Positions 1-8,809 of a stretch of 64,000 bases of DNA are shown here, piece by piece. The notes under the pieces are model-generated. The model saw only the letters and a program-made list of their open reading frames with translations. It did not search any database and was not told where the DNA came from. The stretch lies in contig NZ_OAOP01000008.1 in NCBI RefSeq assembly GCF_900207585.1, forward strand, positions 153,769 to 217,768. The letters run 5' to 3'. Every line of letters begins with the position of its first letter. Position 1 is the first letter of the stretch. A program made the translations under genes and the position numbers. This DNA comes from Bacillus oleivorans. GTDB taxonomy: Bacteria > Bacillota > Bacilli > Bacillales > JC228.

Positions 1-276
1 GACTCCCGCAGGACATGCCGGCTCACAGGCACGGCAGCCTAGACAAACATTAAGTGAATTTTCTACATCGTCATCCCATTGAATCATTCCATCCCGAACA
101 GCCTTTATTAACGCAATCCGACCTCGGGGCGAATGCGTTTCATCATGTCCCGTTTGAATATATGTAGGACAAGCTGGCAGACAAAAACCGCAACGCATAC
201 AATCTAGCAGGCTTTCCTCATCAATCTTTTCCTTAAATCCCTGATGGATCCTTTGCCCTAGTGCTGTCGCTGCCAC
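1..276 (-). CDS. glcF: Glycolate oxidase iron-sulfur subunit GlcF, partial (N-terminal 92 codons)
   Basis: This is the electron-transfer subunit of the glycolate/lactate oxidase complex, expected to pass electrons from the GlcD flavin through two 4Fe-4S clusters. The visible N-terminus holds both cluster motifs of a bacterial 2x[4Fe-4S] ferredoxin-type domain: [12 protein letters not shown] near residue 26 and [12 protein letters not shown] near residue 80. The gene runs off the left edge, so the C-terminal CCG-type domain is not seen. The most likely start is GTG at 276, inside the 3' end of glcD (44-base overlap), because the frame is open there and the protein aligns with family N-termini from memory. 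The overlap implies translational coupling to glcD. Confidence 0.88.
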   Translation of the reverse strand, partial: MAATALGQRIHQGFKEKIDEESLLDCMRCGFCLPACPTYIQTGHDETHSPRGRIALIKAVRDGMIQWDDDVENSLNVCLGCRACEPACPAGV

Positions 277-1693
277 CTGATACCACCACCCGTTTTTTCG
301 CACTTTTTGCAAATACTTTACCAGGATTGAAAATATGAGTTGGATCGAGCGCATCCTTGATTTTCTTCATCACTTCAATACCTTCTTTTCCAAGCTTCCA
401 TTCTAAATAGGGTGCTTTCATTTCTCCTACTCCATGCTCGCCAGTGATAGTTCCCCCTAATTCAATAGCAGCTTGAAATATTTCCGCAAATGCTTGTTCA
501 ACTCTTTCGATTTCTTCCATATTTCTTACATCTGTTAGGCAGGTAGGGTGCAGATTGCCATCTCCCGCATGACCAAAGGTGCAAATCGTTACATTATATT
601 TCGTTGCTATCCGCCGGATCGCTCTAACCATTTCAGCAATTTTAGAACGGGGAACAGTGGCATCTTCCAAAATCGTAGTAGGCGTTTTCCGTGCGAGAGC
701 TGAGAGTGCAGCGCGCCGTGCTGTTTTTAGTTCTTCTGCCTCTTTCTCATCCTTTGCAACGCTCACATTTCTGGCATAATTCTCTCTGCAAATTTGTTCA
801 ATTTGTTCCATTTCACGTTTAACAGATTCTTCTTTACCGTCCTGCTCAATAAGCAAAACCGCTTCCACATCTGTCGGCAAACCGATTTTTGCGAATTCTT
901 CTATAACTTCAAGAGTTGCCTGATCCATAAATTCCAATGTCGCCGGAATAATCTTATTTGCAATAATACTGGAGACTGTTTCCGCTGCCTGTTCTAAAGA
1001 ATCATAGAAAGCTAGCATTGTTTCTTTATAGACAGGTCTAGGGATTAGTGACAGAATCGCTTCTGTTATGATGCCCAGTGTTCCTTCTGAACCGACAAAA
1101 AGACTAGTTAAATCATATCCCGCTACATCTTTTGCGAGTTTGCCCCCTGTTCGGATAATATCACCATTTGCGAGCACCACCTCTAACCCGCATACATAAT
1201 CCCGTGTAACACCATATTTAAGTCCTCTTAATCCGCCAGAATTCTCATTGATATTTCCGCCAATCGTTGAAATTTTCATAGAACTTGGGTCTGGCGGATA
1301 AAAAAGATCAAATTGCTCAACATATTCAATTAAATCCTTTGTGATAACTCCTGGCTGCACCGTGACCGTTAAGTTTTCTTCGTCTAATTCCAGGATACTA
1401 TTCATATGCTTAAACAAAAGGACAATCCCGCCTGATGAAGGAACAGTCCCTGCTGCTAAATTCGTTCCAGATCCTCTTGGGACAATCGGAATCTTCTTAG
1501 ATTGGCAAAGACGAACAATTTCGGATACTTCTTTTGTATTCCTCGGGGATAACACTGCATCCGGCATTGCCTGAAATTGTGCAGTCGCATCATAGGAATA
1601 GGCGAGTCTATGCACTGAAGATGTTTGCACATTCTCTTTCCCTACAATTTCTTCAAACAGAGTAATCAACTGATCCGTTAGTATAGTCCCCAC
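233..1693 (-). CDS. glcD: Glycolate oxidase FAD-binding subunit GlcD
   Basis: FAD-linked oxidase of the GlcD/D-lactate dehydrogenase family (486 aa from the proposed start), oxidising glycolate or another 2-hydroxy acid to the 2-oxo acid. The PCMH FAD-binding segment is visible ([40 protein letters not shown]), as is the C-terminal substrate domain ([23 protein letters not shown]). The frame stays open to 1756, but that extension has no family similarity and covers a promoter-like TATACT and a palindrome. I therefore prefer GTG at 1693, which begins [18 protein letters not shown]; its ribosome site is weak. It is followed by overlapping glcF and preceded by the cdaR-type gene, as in the B. 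subtilis ysfB-ysfC-ysfD cluster. Confidence 0.9.
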   Translation of the reverse strand: MGTILTDQLITLFEEIVGKENVQTSSVHRLAYSYDATAQFQAMPDAVLSPRNTKEVSEIVRLCQSKKIPIVPRGSGTNLAAGTVPSSGGIVLLFKHMNSILELDEENLTVTVQPGVITKDLIEYVEQFDLFYPPDPSSMKISTIGGNINENSGGLRGLKYGVTRDYVCGLEVVLANGDIIRTGGKLAKDVAGYDLTSLFVGSEGTLGIITEAILSLIPRPVYKETMLAFYDSLEQAAETVSSIIANKIIPATLEFMDQATLEVIEEFAKIGLPTDVEAVLLIEQDGKEESVKREMEQIEQICRENYARNVSVAKDEKEAEELKTARRAALSALARKTPTTILEDATVPRSKIAEMVRAIRRIATKYNVTICTFGHAGDGNLHPTCLTDVRNMEEIERVEQAFAEIFQAAIELGGTITGEHGVGEMKAPYLEWKLGKEGIEVMKKIKDALDPTHIFNPGKVFAKSAKKRVVVSGGSDSTRAKDPSGI

Positions 1694-1699
1694 CCCTTT

Positions 1700-1725
1700 A
1701 ATGTAAGTGCTTACATTACAGTATA
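1700..1725 (-). promoter_or_regulatory. Candidate glcDF promoter -10 and palindromic operator
   Basis: Reading toward glcD, TATACT (1725-1720) is followed at once by an inverted repeat AATGTAAG-N2-CTTACATT (1700-1717). The palindrome would cover the transcription start and lies just upstream of the GTG start of glcD. This is the expected place for a repressor operator, or for the neighbouring CdaR-type regulator. The assignment is positional only; no -35 box close to consensus was found. Confidence 0.45.
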
Positions 1726-1773
1726 AGGCTGTACAAGCTAGTAAATCTATGTGCATGTATACAAATTAACGGC

Positions 1774-2892
1774 TTATATCCTGCTATTTTTTGTATCTTT
1801 ATACAAAAATAGATAAGAAATGTACAGCATCACTAAATGATGGGTATTTTTTAAATTTAAAGCAGTAAGATCTTCAATTTTTTTCAATCGGTAATGAAGT
1901 GTATTAATATGAATGTGCAAATCCTTTGCGGCTTCTTTATGGGATAAGTTACATTCGAACCAAATGCGTAAGGTTTTTAATAATATTTCATCACTGCAAA
2001 TTGGCTGAATCGTTCTTTGAATAAATTCTTGTTTCGTCTCATCTGATATTGCATATTGGATGATATCAAACTGAAGATCTTGTTCATAAACAATTTCTCT
2101 CGCCTCCGCAGCTGCCGCACCCGCACGTTCTGCTTGTTGAAAGGAAACCTTAATTTCCACAGGGTTAACAACCTGACCAACCCCAGCCAATAACTTTCCC
2201 TTAGTGAATCGTTTTAGAATCTTTCTTAAAGATTCTACCTCTTGTTTTTTGATACTTTGTGTACGCAATGGGATAAAAACCAGCAGTTTTTCCTGGCCCC
2301 AGCGGATAATTAAAGCATCTTCCAACACACCCCAAAGCTTAATAATCTCCTTAAAATCAGAGTAAAGAATTTTGAATGGTTCTTGCATCGATTTAAATAC
2401 AATGACTTGCTGAAAAGAATACATATCTATTTGGAAAAAGGCTGCCCGGTCGATTAGATCTTGATCCCAAATCTTGGTATGGAGCCAATCAAAAACAAAC
2501 AGTTCTAATTCGCGTGCTAATCTTTCCTGTTCTTCCCGATACGCGTTATCTTGGATAAAAAGCTCAGTCACCTTTTGCAATAAATGAGCATAGGGTGCCA
2601 CAACCTCAGGAATGCCTGTTATTCCAATGACCCCTTGTGGCTTTCCATGCATAAATAAAGGAATCACAATCCCGAACTTAACTCCCCGTAAAGATTTCAC
2701 TTTTTCCTCGGTCATGTGGATCGCCTTTTTTTCTTGGATTGCTAAAAGCGCTCCTTCATGGAAATTCCCGATTCTGCTTGGATCTGTACTTGCCCGGATT
2801 ATTCCCTCTATATCAGTTAAGATTACACTCTCATTTATTAATTTTTGTACTTCAATGACAATTTTTTGGGCTAGTCCTTCATTTAGCAGCAT
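1774..2892 (-). CDS. CdaR-family transcriptional regulator (YsfB-like)
   Basis: Putative regulator of the downstream glycolate oxidase genes, 372 aa. The N-terminus looks like the diacid-recognition domain (KLINESVILTDIEGIIRAST, then HGKPQGVIGITG). The middle resembles a GGDEF-like CdaR domain, and the C-terminus is a PucR-type helix-turn-helix (CNLSHKEAAKDLHIHINTLHYRLKKIE). The start ATG at 2892 is preceded by GGGGG seven bases upstream; the frame is open to 2934 but that ATG has no ribosome site. The gene precedes glcD on the same strand, 80 bases away, and the palindrome at 1700-1717 lies between them. Ligand is unknown; glycolate or a sugar diacid is inferred from family and context. Confidence 0.8.
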   Translation of the reverse strand: MLLNEGLAQKIVIEVQKLINESVILTDIEGIIRASTDPSRIGNFHEGALLAIQEKKAIHMTEEKVKSLRGVKFGIVIPLFMHGKPQGVIGITGIPEVVAPYAHLLQKVTELFIQDNAYREEQERLARELELFVFDWLHTKIWDQDLIDRAAFFQIDMYSFQQVIVFKSMQEPFKILYSDFKEIIKLWGVLEDALIIRWGQEKLLVFIPLRTQSIKKQEVESLRKILKRFTKGKLLAGVGQVVNPVEIKVSFQQAERAGAAAAEAREIVYEQDLQFDIIQYAISDETKQEFIQRTIQPICSDEILLKTLRIWFECNLSHKEAAKDLHIHINTLHYRLKKIEDLTALNLKNTHHLVMLYISYLFLYKDTKNSRI

Positions 2893-3078
2893 CTTTATCC
2901 CCCGTAAGTGTATCAATTCATTTATATTAGGCATTTTTTTGTATCTTTTTTCTTATTATAATATGGATTTGCAGTATTTGGGGCATATTGATTGATAAGA
3001 TTATAGGGCTTTACCAGTAAAATACACTTGATATGCAAACGGATGTTCGTATATAGTATTTACAAAGAGGTGACGGAA

Positions 3079-3330
3079 ATGCAAAACAAACTTTTAAAAT
3101 GGATGATTGAAGGCAAAATAGTGGAAATTATCTATGAATCCAAACAGAAACAGCTTACCCAAAGGAAAATTAAAATACTTGAGATTCAGGATAATCAAGT
3201 TAAAGCATATTGTTATTTTCGTGATCAAATTCGCACCTTTCAGATTGATCAAGTCCTGTCTGCATTTCCTGTCTATATGGAACGGAAGCACAAACATTTC
3301 TCTTACAGCAAAAAATCAAAAACCAGTTGA
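3079..3330 (+). CDS. Small WYL-domain-like protein
   Basis: An 83-aa protein starting at ATG 3079 behind AAAGAGGTGACGGAA. The run IVEIIYESKQKQLTQRKIKI, followed by a strand-rich stretch with YCYFRDQIRTFQIDQVLSA, resembles the WYL ligand-sensing fold (short Sm-like beta barrel) without any DNA-binding domain. Stand-alone WYL-like small proteins of this size are common in Bacillus and uncharacterised. It is divergent from the cdaR-type gene. The family assignment is from pattern only and a specific function cannot be given. Confidence 0.6.
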   Translation: MQNKLLKWMIEGKIVEIIYESKQKQLTQRKIKILEIQDNQVKAYCYFRDQIRTFQIDQVLSAFPVYMERKHKHFSYSKKSKTS

Positions 3331-3370
3331 TTGTCGAAAATTGCCTTGGAAATAAAAATGATGAAAATAG

Positions 3371-3411
3371 GGGACGGTTCTTGTGAACACAAGAACCGTC
3401 CCTTTGTTTCA
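3371..3411. repeat. Dispersed palindromic repeat (GGGACGGTTCTTGTG family), copy 1
   Basis: Perfect 15-bp arms GGGACGGTTCTTGTG / CACAAGAACCGTCCC separated by AA (3371-3402), followed by TTTGTTTCA. The core AGAACCGTCCC-TTGTTTCA recurs at 6742-6772. From memory, this word is scattered through many Bacillus and Clostridia genomes and resembles REP-type palindromes. It lies in the otherwise empty 258-base gap before ehuB and could also act as a terminator for the upstream small gene. Confidence 0.75.
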
Positions 3412-3588
3412 CCTTTATTTTCCTGCAGATTGGGAAGGATATGGGAGTATTTGCTAATAATTTTGAGTTATCCCGTTGTCTTATGGGGCAGACATTGTGT
3501 GAGCCCAAATAATTCTTAATAAACACGAATAATCGGATTTGTCTGACAGTTTTGATTCACGTTACACTTTATTGCAGGGGGTTGAATA

Positions 3589-4464
3589 ATGAAGAACATA
3601 TTTTTTGCATTTAGTCTTACTTTTTTAATGCTGGTTATGACTGCATGTTCGATAACAACATCAAACACTGACGGAGATTTATCCACGCTTGAACGAGCAA
3701 AGCAAGAAGGCAAGATCGTTGTTGGCTTCGCAGGCGAAAAGCCTTATGCATATGAGGATGAAAATGGCAATTTGACTGGAGAAGCGGTCGAAGTGGCCCG
3801 CGCGGTTTTCAAAGAAATGGGAATTGAAGAAATGGAAGGAAAGTTAACGAAATTTAGTTCCCTAATAAGTGGTTTAAAAGCGGGACAATTTGATGTCATT
3901 ACTGCGGGCATGTACATCACGCCGGAACGATGCGAGGAAGTTGCCTTTGGAGAACCGGAATACAGTATTGGTGAAGCTCTTGCTGTTCAAAAAGGAAATC
4001 CCTTTGATTTGCATAGCTATGAAGACATCGCCAACAATCCAGATGTCAAGGTAGGTGTCATGAACGGCGCCATCGAAATTGATTATTTAAAGGCGGTTGG
4101 TGTGAAGGAAAGCCAATTGGAAATTGTCCAGGATATTCCTTCTAATATTACCGCGCTTGAATCGGGCCGTGTGGACGTCATCACTATGACAGGCCCAACA
4201 TTGGAAGCCGCTCTCGAAACGGCGAATGCACAAAATATTGACCGGGTTGAAGACTTTGAACAGCCAATCGTTAATGGAGAAAGCATCCGCGGTTATGGAG
4301 CGGCAGCCTTCAAAAAGGGCGACGATGAGCTCCTTAATGCCTATAACGAAGAACTTAAAAAGCTGAAAGACTCAGGAGAGCTCTTGAACATAATTAGTGA
4401 TTTCGGCTTTACAGAAGCTGATTTGCCAGGCGATATGACAACAGAGCAGCTTTGTAAAAGATAG
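3589..4464 (+). CDS. ehuB: Ectoine/hydroxyectoine ABC transporter substrate-binding lipoprotein EhuB
   Basis: Extracytoplasmic solute-binding protein of the polar amino-acid family (PF00497 type), 291 aa. A lipoprotein signal with lipobox LVMTAC puts the acylated cysteine near residue 20. The mature part has GFAGEKPYAYEDENGNLTGE and FDVITAGMYITPERCE. The tail ending LPGDMTTEQLC fits the EhuB subfamily and argues for ectoine rather than glutamine or arginine. It is first of the ehuB-C-D-A order; a hairpin at 4478-4510 separates it from the permease genes, which would let the binding protein be made in excess. The exact ligand is an inference from subfamily motifs. Confidence 0.8.
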   Translation: MKNIFFAFSLTFLMLVMTACSITTSNTDGDLSTLERAKQEGKIVVGFAGEKPYAYEDENGNLTGEAVEVARAVFKEMGIEEMEGKLTKFSSLISGLKAGQFDVITAGMYITPERCEEVAFGEPEYSIGEALAVQKGNPFDLHSYEDIANNPDVKVGVMNGAIEIDYLKAVGVKESQLEIVQDIPSNITALESGRVDVITMTGPTLEAALETANAQNIDRVEDFEQPIVNGESIRGYGAAAFKKGDDELLNAYNEELKKLKDSGELLNIISDFGFTEADLPGDMTTEQLCKR

Positions 4465-4477
4465 TTTTGTAGATGCA

Positions 4478-4510
4478 AAGACAGGCGCTCTCAGGGAGGG
4501 CGCCTGTCTT
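4478..4510 (+). terminator. Intercistronic hairpin after ehuB
   Basis: AAGACAGGCGC / GCGCCTGTCTT form a perfect 11-bp stem around an 11-base loop, followed by CTTCTATTAT. The T tract is poor, so this is better read as a partial terminator or mRNA-stabilising hairpin between ehuB and ehuC. Confidence 0.7.
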
Positions 4511-4561
4511 CTTCTATTATAGGAAGAAAACAAAATAATAGATTGTAAGGAGTGATGAACC

Positions 4562-5224
4562 ATTAATATAAGCGCATATCTTGATATTTTACCGAAAATA
4601 TTGCCAGGCTTAATCGTAACAATAGAAATTTTGATGGCATCGGCAATCCTGGCATTTTTCATCGCATTTGCCGCTGGACTGGGGCGTATTTCAAGATTTT
4701 CCATTGTCAGAAAAATAACTGTGATATATGTGGAACTATTCAGGGGCACGTCCTTGCTTGTTCAGCTATTTTGGATTTTTTTCGCCTTGCCGGCATTCGG
4801 CATTCAATTCTCTCCATTTTTGGCGGGAGTGGTTGCATTAGGGCTTAATTACGGAGCTTATGCATCTGAAATTGTCCGGGGTGCGATTTTGGCGATTCCC
4901 CATGGACAAACGGAGGCTTCTATTGCACTGAATATGAGCCGCTGGCAGCGGTTAAGACTGATCATTCTGCCGCAGGCACTCCGCATTATGCTTCCCGGTT
5001 TTGGAAACATTTCGATCGAGTTATTAAAAGGAACATCGCTCGTATCAATGATTACGCTCACAGATTTAACCTATAAAGGTTTGATTATTCAAAACACAAA
5101 CATCAGTTATACCATGCCAGTATTTGTATTACTGCTAGTATTATATTTTGTCATCGCGCTCCCGCTTATTTTCATAGCAAGGAAGTTGGAAAAGAATGCA
5201 TCAAGAGGAGTGGTTAAAACATGA
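4562..5224 (+). CDS. ehuC: Ectoine ABC transporter permease EhuC
   Basis: Inner-membrane permease of the HisMQ type with several hydrophobic segments and the EAA loop (EASIALNMSRWQRLRLIILPQ), which docks on the ATPase. No ATG, GTG or TTG sits at the expected N-terminus. A good ribosome site (AAGGAG, 4546-4551) is followed by ATGAACCATTAA in the wrong frame, whereas the correct frame enters at ATT 4562 (INISAYLDILPKILPGLIV). Either ATT is used, an extra C is present in the sequence, or translation begins at TTG 4601. The stop overlaps the next ATG by four bases (ATGA). Confidence 0.78.
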   Translation: MNISAYLDILPKILPGLIVTIEILMASAILAFFIAFAAGLGRISRFSIVRKITVIYVELFRGTSLLVQLFWIFFALPAFGIQFSPFLAGVVALGLNYGAYASEIVRGAILAIPHGQTEASIALNMSRWQRLRLIILPQALRIMLPGFGNISIELLKGTSLVSMITLTDLTYKGLIIQNTNISYTMPVFVLLLVLYFVIALPLIFIARKLEKNASRGVVKT

Positions 5225-5946
5225 CTTGGGATTGGAATTTTGCTATACAAATTTTCCCCGAAATCGCAGGAGCCATCTGGCTCGTAATTGGCATTACGTT
5301 TGGTGCATACATCGTTTCTTTGGTTCTCGGTCTCGTTCTTACCTTTGCGAGAAGATCGAATTTCAAACCGCTATCCTTAATCACTTATTGCTTTATAGAG
5401 TTTGTCAGAAGCACGCCTCCTTTAGTTCAGCTGTTCTTTGTCTTTTTTGCGTTACCGTCCATCGGAATTTCTCTGGATAAATATACGGCGGGAATTTTGA
5501 CGTTAGGAATTCATTACAGTACTTATCTTTCTGAAGTGTACCGCTCCGGAATAGACTCGATACCAAAAGGACAATGGGAAGCGGCCAAAGCACTGAACTT
5601 TACGAAGATGCAAACATGGTCAAGGGTGATTCTTCCACAGGCCATCCCGCCAGTTATTCCGATGATGGGCAACTATTTGCTCGTGCTCTTTAAAGAAACT
5701 CCCCTTTTAATGGCAATCGGTGTCGGCGAATTTTTGCAAAAAGCGCAATTAATAGGAGCCGAGTATTTTAAATATCTAGAACCGATTACAATTACTGGGA
5801 TTTTATTTTTATTGTTAAGTTATCCATCAGCAGTTTTGATTAACAAACTTGAAAAGAGATCAAAGCTTGCGTTCAAGTCAAAAAGATTGGAAAGGGTGAA
5901 AACATTTGGCGATCGCGGAACGGGAATTCATGAAAAAACATCCTGA
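5221..5946 (+). CDS. ehuD: Ectoine ABC transporter permease EhuD
   Basis: Second permease subunit, 241 aa, of the polar amino-acid HisMQ family. It has about five membrane segments, [19 protein letters not shown] near residue 61 and the EAA loop ([20 protein letters not shown]). It starts at ATG 5221, overlapping the ehuC stop as ATGA, and its end overlaps ehuA by 41 bases. It would pair with EhuC in the membrane to form the translocation path. Confidence 0.85.
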   Translation: MTWDWNFAIQIFPEIAGAIWLVIGITFGAYIVSLVLGLVLTFARRSNFKPLSLITYCFIEFVRSTPPLVQLFFVFFALPSIGISLDKYTAGILTLGIHYSTYLSEVYRSGIDSIPKGQWEAAKALNFTKMQTWSRVILPQAIPPVIPMMGNYLLVLFKETPLLMAIGVGEFLQKAQLIGAEYFKYLEPITITGILFLLLSYPSAVLINKLEKRSKLAFKSKRLERVKTFGDRGTGIHEKTS

Positions 5947-6727
5947 GAAAAATATAGGCAACCCATTAGTACGATATGATAATGTAACGAAAAAATTTGG
6001 TAATACCCAAGTTTTAAAAGGGTTGAATTTAGACATTAAACCTGGTGAAAAAGTAGCGCTGATCGGTCCAAGCGGATCAGGAAAAACCACCATTATCCGA
6101 ATGCTGATGACTCTGGAAAAACCAACATCTGGAGTAATTAAGATAGGTGAAGAACTGCTTTGGCACAAAGTAGTGAACGGGAAGCTTGTTGAGGCCGATG
6201 AAAAACATTTGCGAAAAATGCGGTCAGACATTGGGATGGTCTTTCAGCACTTTAATCTCTTTCCCCATATGACTATTTTAAGAAACGTAACAGAGGCACC
6301 GATCCATGTACTTGGTCTTTCCAAAGAGGAAGCCCGTGAAAGAGCGGTTGACATGCTGACAAAAGTCGGGCTTGGTGAAAAACTCGATGCTTATCCGGAA
6401 CAGCTCTCAGGCGGCCAAAAACAGCGGGTTGCGATTGCCCGGGCTGTTGTCATGCAGCCGAAGATTATGTTATTTGACGAAGTCACTTCAGCCCTTGACC
6501 CTGAACTAGTAGGCGAAGTTCTGCAGGTGATCAAGGAGCTCGCACAGGAAACGGACATGGCAATGGTCCTCGTCACTCATGAAATGGATTTTGCGCGTGA
6601 CGTTGCAGACAGAGTTGTCTTCTTAAATAATGGGCAAATCGAAGAAGAAGGCAGTCCGGAAGAAATCTTTGGCAGCCCGAAAAGTGAAAGACTTCAGGCG
6701 TTTTTGAGCCGATTCTTAAAATCATAG
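5906..6727 (+). CDS. ehuA: Ectoine ABC transporter ATP-binding protein EhuA
   Basis: ATPase subunit, 273 aa. Walker A is GPSGSGKTT, the signature is [14 protein letters not shown], Walker B is [13 protein letters not shown], and the switch histidine is in VTHEM. The insert [20 protein letters not shown], between Walker A and the Q-loop ([12 protein letters not shown]), is typical of EhuA and absent from most glutamine-type ATPases. The likely start is TTG 5906 behind AAAGG; ATG 5930 is an alternative. It closes the operon before the terminator at 6775. Confidence 0.85.
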   Translation: MAIAEREFMKKHPEKNIGNPLVRYDNVTKKFGNTQVLKGLNLDIKPGEKVALIGPSGSGKTTIIRMLMTLEKPTSGVIKIGEELLWHKVVNGKLVEADEKHLRKMRSDIGMVFQHFNLFPHMTILRNVTEAPIHVLGLSKEEARERAVDMLTKVGLGEKLDAYPEQLSGGQKQRVAIARAVVMQPKIMLFDEVTSALDPELVGEVLQVIKELAQETDMAMVLVTHEMDFARDVADRVVFLNNGQIEEEGSPEEIFGSPKSERLQAFLSRFLKS

Positions 6728-6741
6728 TTTTGTAGACCAAA

Positions 6742-6772
6742 ATGAAACACAAGAACCGTCCCCTTGTTTCAC
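6742..6772. repeat. Dispersed repeat (GAACCGTCCC family), copy 2
   Basis: TGAAACA-CAAGAACCGTCCCCT-TGTTTCA, with inverted 7-bp ends TGAAACA / TGTTTCA around the core shared with 3371-3411. It lies directly downstream of ehuA, so the two copies frame the ehu operon. Confidence 0.75.
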
Positions 6773-6774
6773 AA

Positions 6775-6804
6775 AAAGGTCAGGCGAGAGCCTGACCTTT
6801 TTTT
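6775..6804. terminator. Bidirectional terminator between ehuA and the TRAP permease gene
   Basis: AAAGGTCAGGC-GAGA-GCCTGACCTTT is a perfect 11-bp stem with a tetraloop, with A's on the left and T's on the right. It serves the convergent ehuA and TRAP permease transcripts and touches the stop of the latter. Confidence 0.92.
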
Positions 6805-8809
6805 AGGCTTCAACTGATGCTTTTTGACTGGAGCCTTTATCTTTATTAAATACTAATTGAACGGCAACTAGAACGATGAACATTCCTAAACCAATATAAT
6901 CTGAATACTTTTCTGGATAAATTAATAATAGGCCGGTTAGAACACTTATGATTCTGACAATCCAATTTAATTTTTGATACCAGAATCCGATTAATCCTGC
7001 ACCGATTGCGATCATCCCGGTAATGGCTGTAAATATAATCCATACAATTTGTAAAACGGTCGCATCAATCATCAATAATTGTGGCTGATAGATGAACATA
7101 TATGGAATGATGAATGCTGCGATCGCCAGTTTAGAAGCATTGACACCTGTTTTAATAGGTTCCCCGCCGGATATTCCGCTCGCAGCAAAGGCAGCTAATG
7201 CTACAGGAGGTGTAATATCCGCAACTATACCAAAATAGAAAACAAACATATGGGCTGCCAGTACAGGGATCGCCACTTCAAGCTGACTATTCAGTGCCAG
7301 AATAGCTGGTAAAGCAATGGTTGACGTGATGATATAATTAGCTGTGGTTGGAGCACCCATACCTAAGATAATGGATGCAATCATTGTAAAGAATAACGTT
7401 AGGAATAAGATTACATTTGGATTATCTGCCATAGAAGCCGCTAAGCTTACTAGACTATTCCCCAATTTAAGACCTAATCCCGTTTTCGTTACTACACCTA
7501 CGATTATACCGGCACAGGCTGTTGCAGCAGCTACCCCTAATGCTGTACGGGCACCATCAACTAACGCTGCAATAAACTTAGGTGGGGTAATTCTCGTATC
7601 TTTTCTAAATAAACTAACTAAGATCGTTATCCCAATTCCATATAAAGCCGTCCGCTCAATACTAACACCTATAAATAGGAACCAAATAATGGCTAAAATT
7701 GGGGTTAATAAATACAGCTTTTTGAATATCTCTTTTTTATTCGGTATTTCTTCTTTTGGTAATCCCAATAAACCGGTACGTTTTGCTTCAAAGTGGGTCA
7801 TAATCCAAATTCCCGAAAAATAAAGAAGCGCAGGTATTGTCGCGGCCTTAGCGATTTCCCAATATCCAACTCCAGCAAACTCAATCATAAGGAATGCCGC
7901 AGCACCCATAATCGGAGGCATAATTTGTCCCCCAGTGGAAGCAGCCGCTTCGACAGCTCCTGCGAATTCCTTACGATACCCCATTCGTTTCATTAATGGA
8001 ATCGTATATGAACCCGTTGTCACAACATTTGCTACTGAGCTTCCAGATATTGTACCTTGAAGCGCACTTGAGAAAATCGCCACTTTAGCAGGTCCCCCAA
8101 TGCGGCGTCCAGCTATCGTAATCGCTAAATCATTGAAATAGTTTCCGACTCCTGTTTGGACAAGGAACGATCCAAATAGTAAGAATAGGAATATATAAGT
8201 AGAGGATACCTGTAAAGGAGTACCTAAAATACCCTCAGTTGTAAAAAACATCGTTTTAATTAATTGGTTTAAATCTAATCCCCGATGAGCCAGCATCCCT
8301 GGCATCGATTGGCCAAATATCGCATAAATGAGGAAGATTGATGCGATAATCGTAATTGGTAAACCTACTGCACGTCTTGTTGCTTCCAATACGAGTAAGA
8401 TCGCCAATCCGCCGACAATCATTTGCGCTGTGTCGATTTGACCAATTTGCTGGACAAGCGTTTTATAGAACAATGGCCAATAAGCACTGACAGCAATTGC
8501 AATTAATGCCAATACATAATCATACCAGGCAATCTTTCGTTTATTCCCTTTTCTTCTCGCCGGAAATAGCAGAAAGATAAGTGCTAACGCAAACCCTAAG
8601 TGAACGGTTCTTTGAATATAGGCAGTTAATTGCCCGAAATAACCTGTATACAGCTGAAACAGAGAAAACGCAATTAAACCAAAAAACACGACTTTCGCTG
8701 CGATTCCTGTCAGTCTGCGAGTATTGGATTCTGCATCATATTTCTGTAATAATTCTTCCTGTTGCTCTTTTGTAATTTCACTCATGTTTTCACTCATGTT
8801 TTCACTCAT
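6803..8809 (-). CDS. TAXI-type TRAP transporter fused permease (DctQM fusion)
   Basis: Fused small and large TRAP membrane subunits, 668 aa with about 16-18 hydrophobic segments. TRAP systems use the ion gradient rather than ATP to import organic acids or similar solutes. Recognisable large-subunit motifs are GTISGSSVANVVTTGSYTIP, GGQIMPPIMGAAAFLM and GMGAPTTANYIITS. The N-terminus is encoded by a repeated 12-base unit giving MSENMSENMSE, that is three in-frame ATG codons. The first ATG (8809) overlaps the stop of the preceding DUF1850 gene, implying coupling. It is last of the three-gene TAXI-DUF1850-permease operon. The substrate is not predictable from sequence. Confidence 0.92.
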   Translation of the reverse strand: MSENMSENMSEITKEQQEELLQKYDAESNTRRLTGIAAKVVFFGLIAFSLFQLYTGYFGQLTAYIQRTVHLGFALALIFLLFPARRKGNKRKIAWYDYVLALIAIAVSAYWPLFYKTLVQQIGQIDTAQMIVGGLAILLVLEATRRAVGLPITIIASIFLIYAIFGQSMPGMLAHRGLDLNQLIKTMFFTTEGILGTPLQVSSTYIFLFLLFGSFLVQTGVGNYFNDLAITIAGRRIGGPAKVAIFSSALQGTISGSSVANVVTTGSYTIPLMKRMGYRKEFAGAVEAAASTGGQIMPPIMGAAAFLMIEFAGVGYWEIAKAATIPALLYFSGIWIMTHFEAKRTGLLGLPKEEIPNKKEIFKKLYLLTPILAIIWFLFIGVSIERTALYGIGITILVSLFRKDTRITPPKFIAALVDGARTALGVAAATACAGIIVGVVTKTGLGLKLGNSLVSLAASMADNPNVILFLTLFFTMIASIILGMGAPTTANYIITSTIALPAILALNSQLEVAIPVLAAHMFVFYFGIVADITPPVALAAFAASGISGGEPIKTGVNASKLAIAAFIIPYMFIYQPQLLMIDATVLQIVWIIFTAITGMIAIGAGLIGFWYQKLNWIVRIISVLTGLLLIYPEKYSDYIGLGMFIVLVAVQLVFNKDKGSSQKASVEA
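8777..8809 (-). repeat. Triplicated start-codon unit ATGAGTGAAAAC
   Basis: Two exact copies and one partial copy of a 12-base unit in tandem, each supplying an in-frame ATG for the TRAP permease. Only the first overlaps the TGA (8802-8804) of the upstream gene. Confidence 0.85.

Noticed and set aside
1694..1756. N-terminal 21-codon extension of GlcD
   Set aside because: It covers a TATACT box and a palindromic operator and has no family similarity; the GTG at 1693 is a better start.
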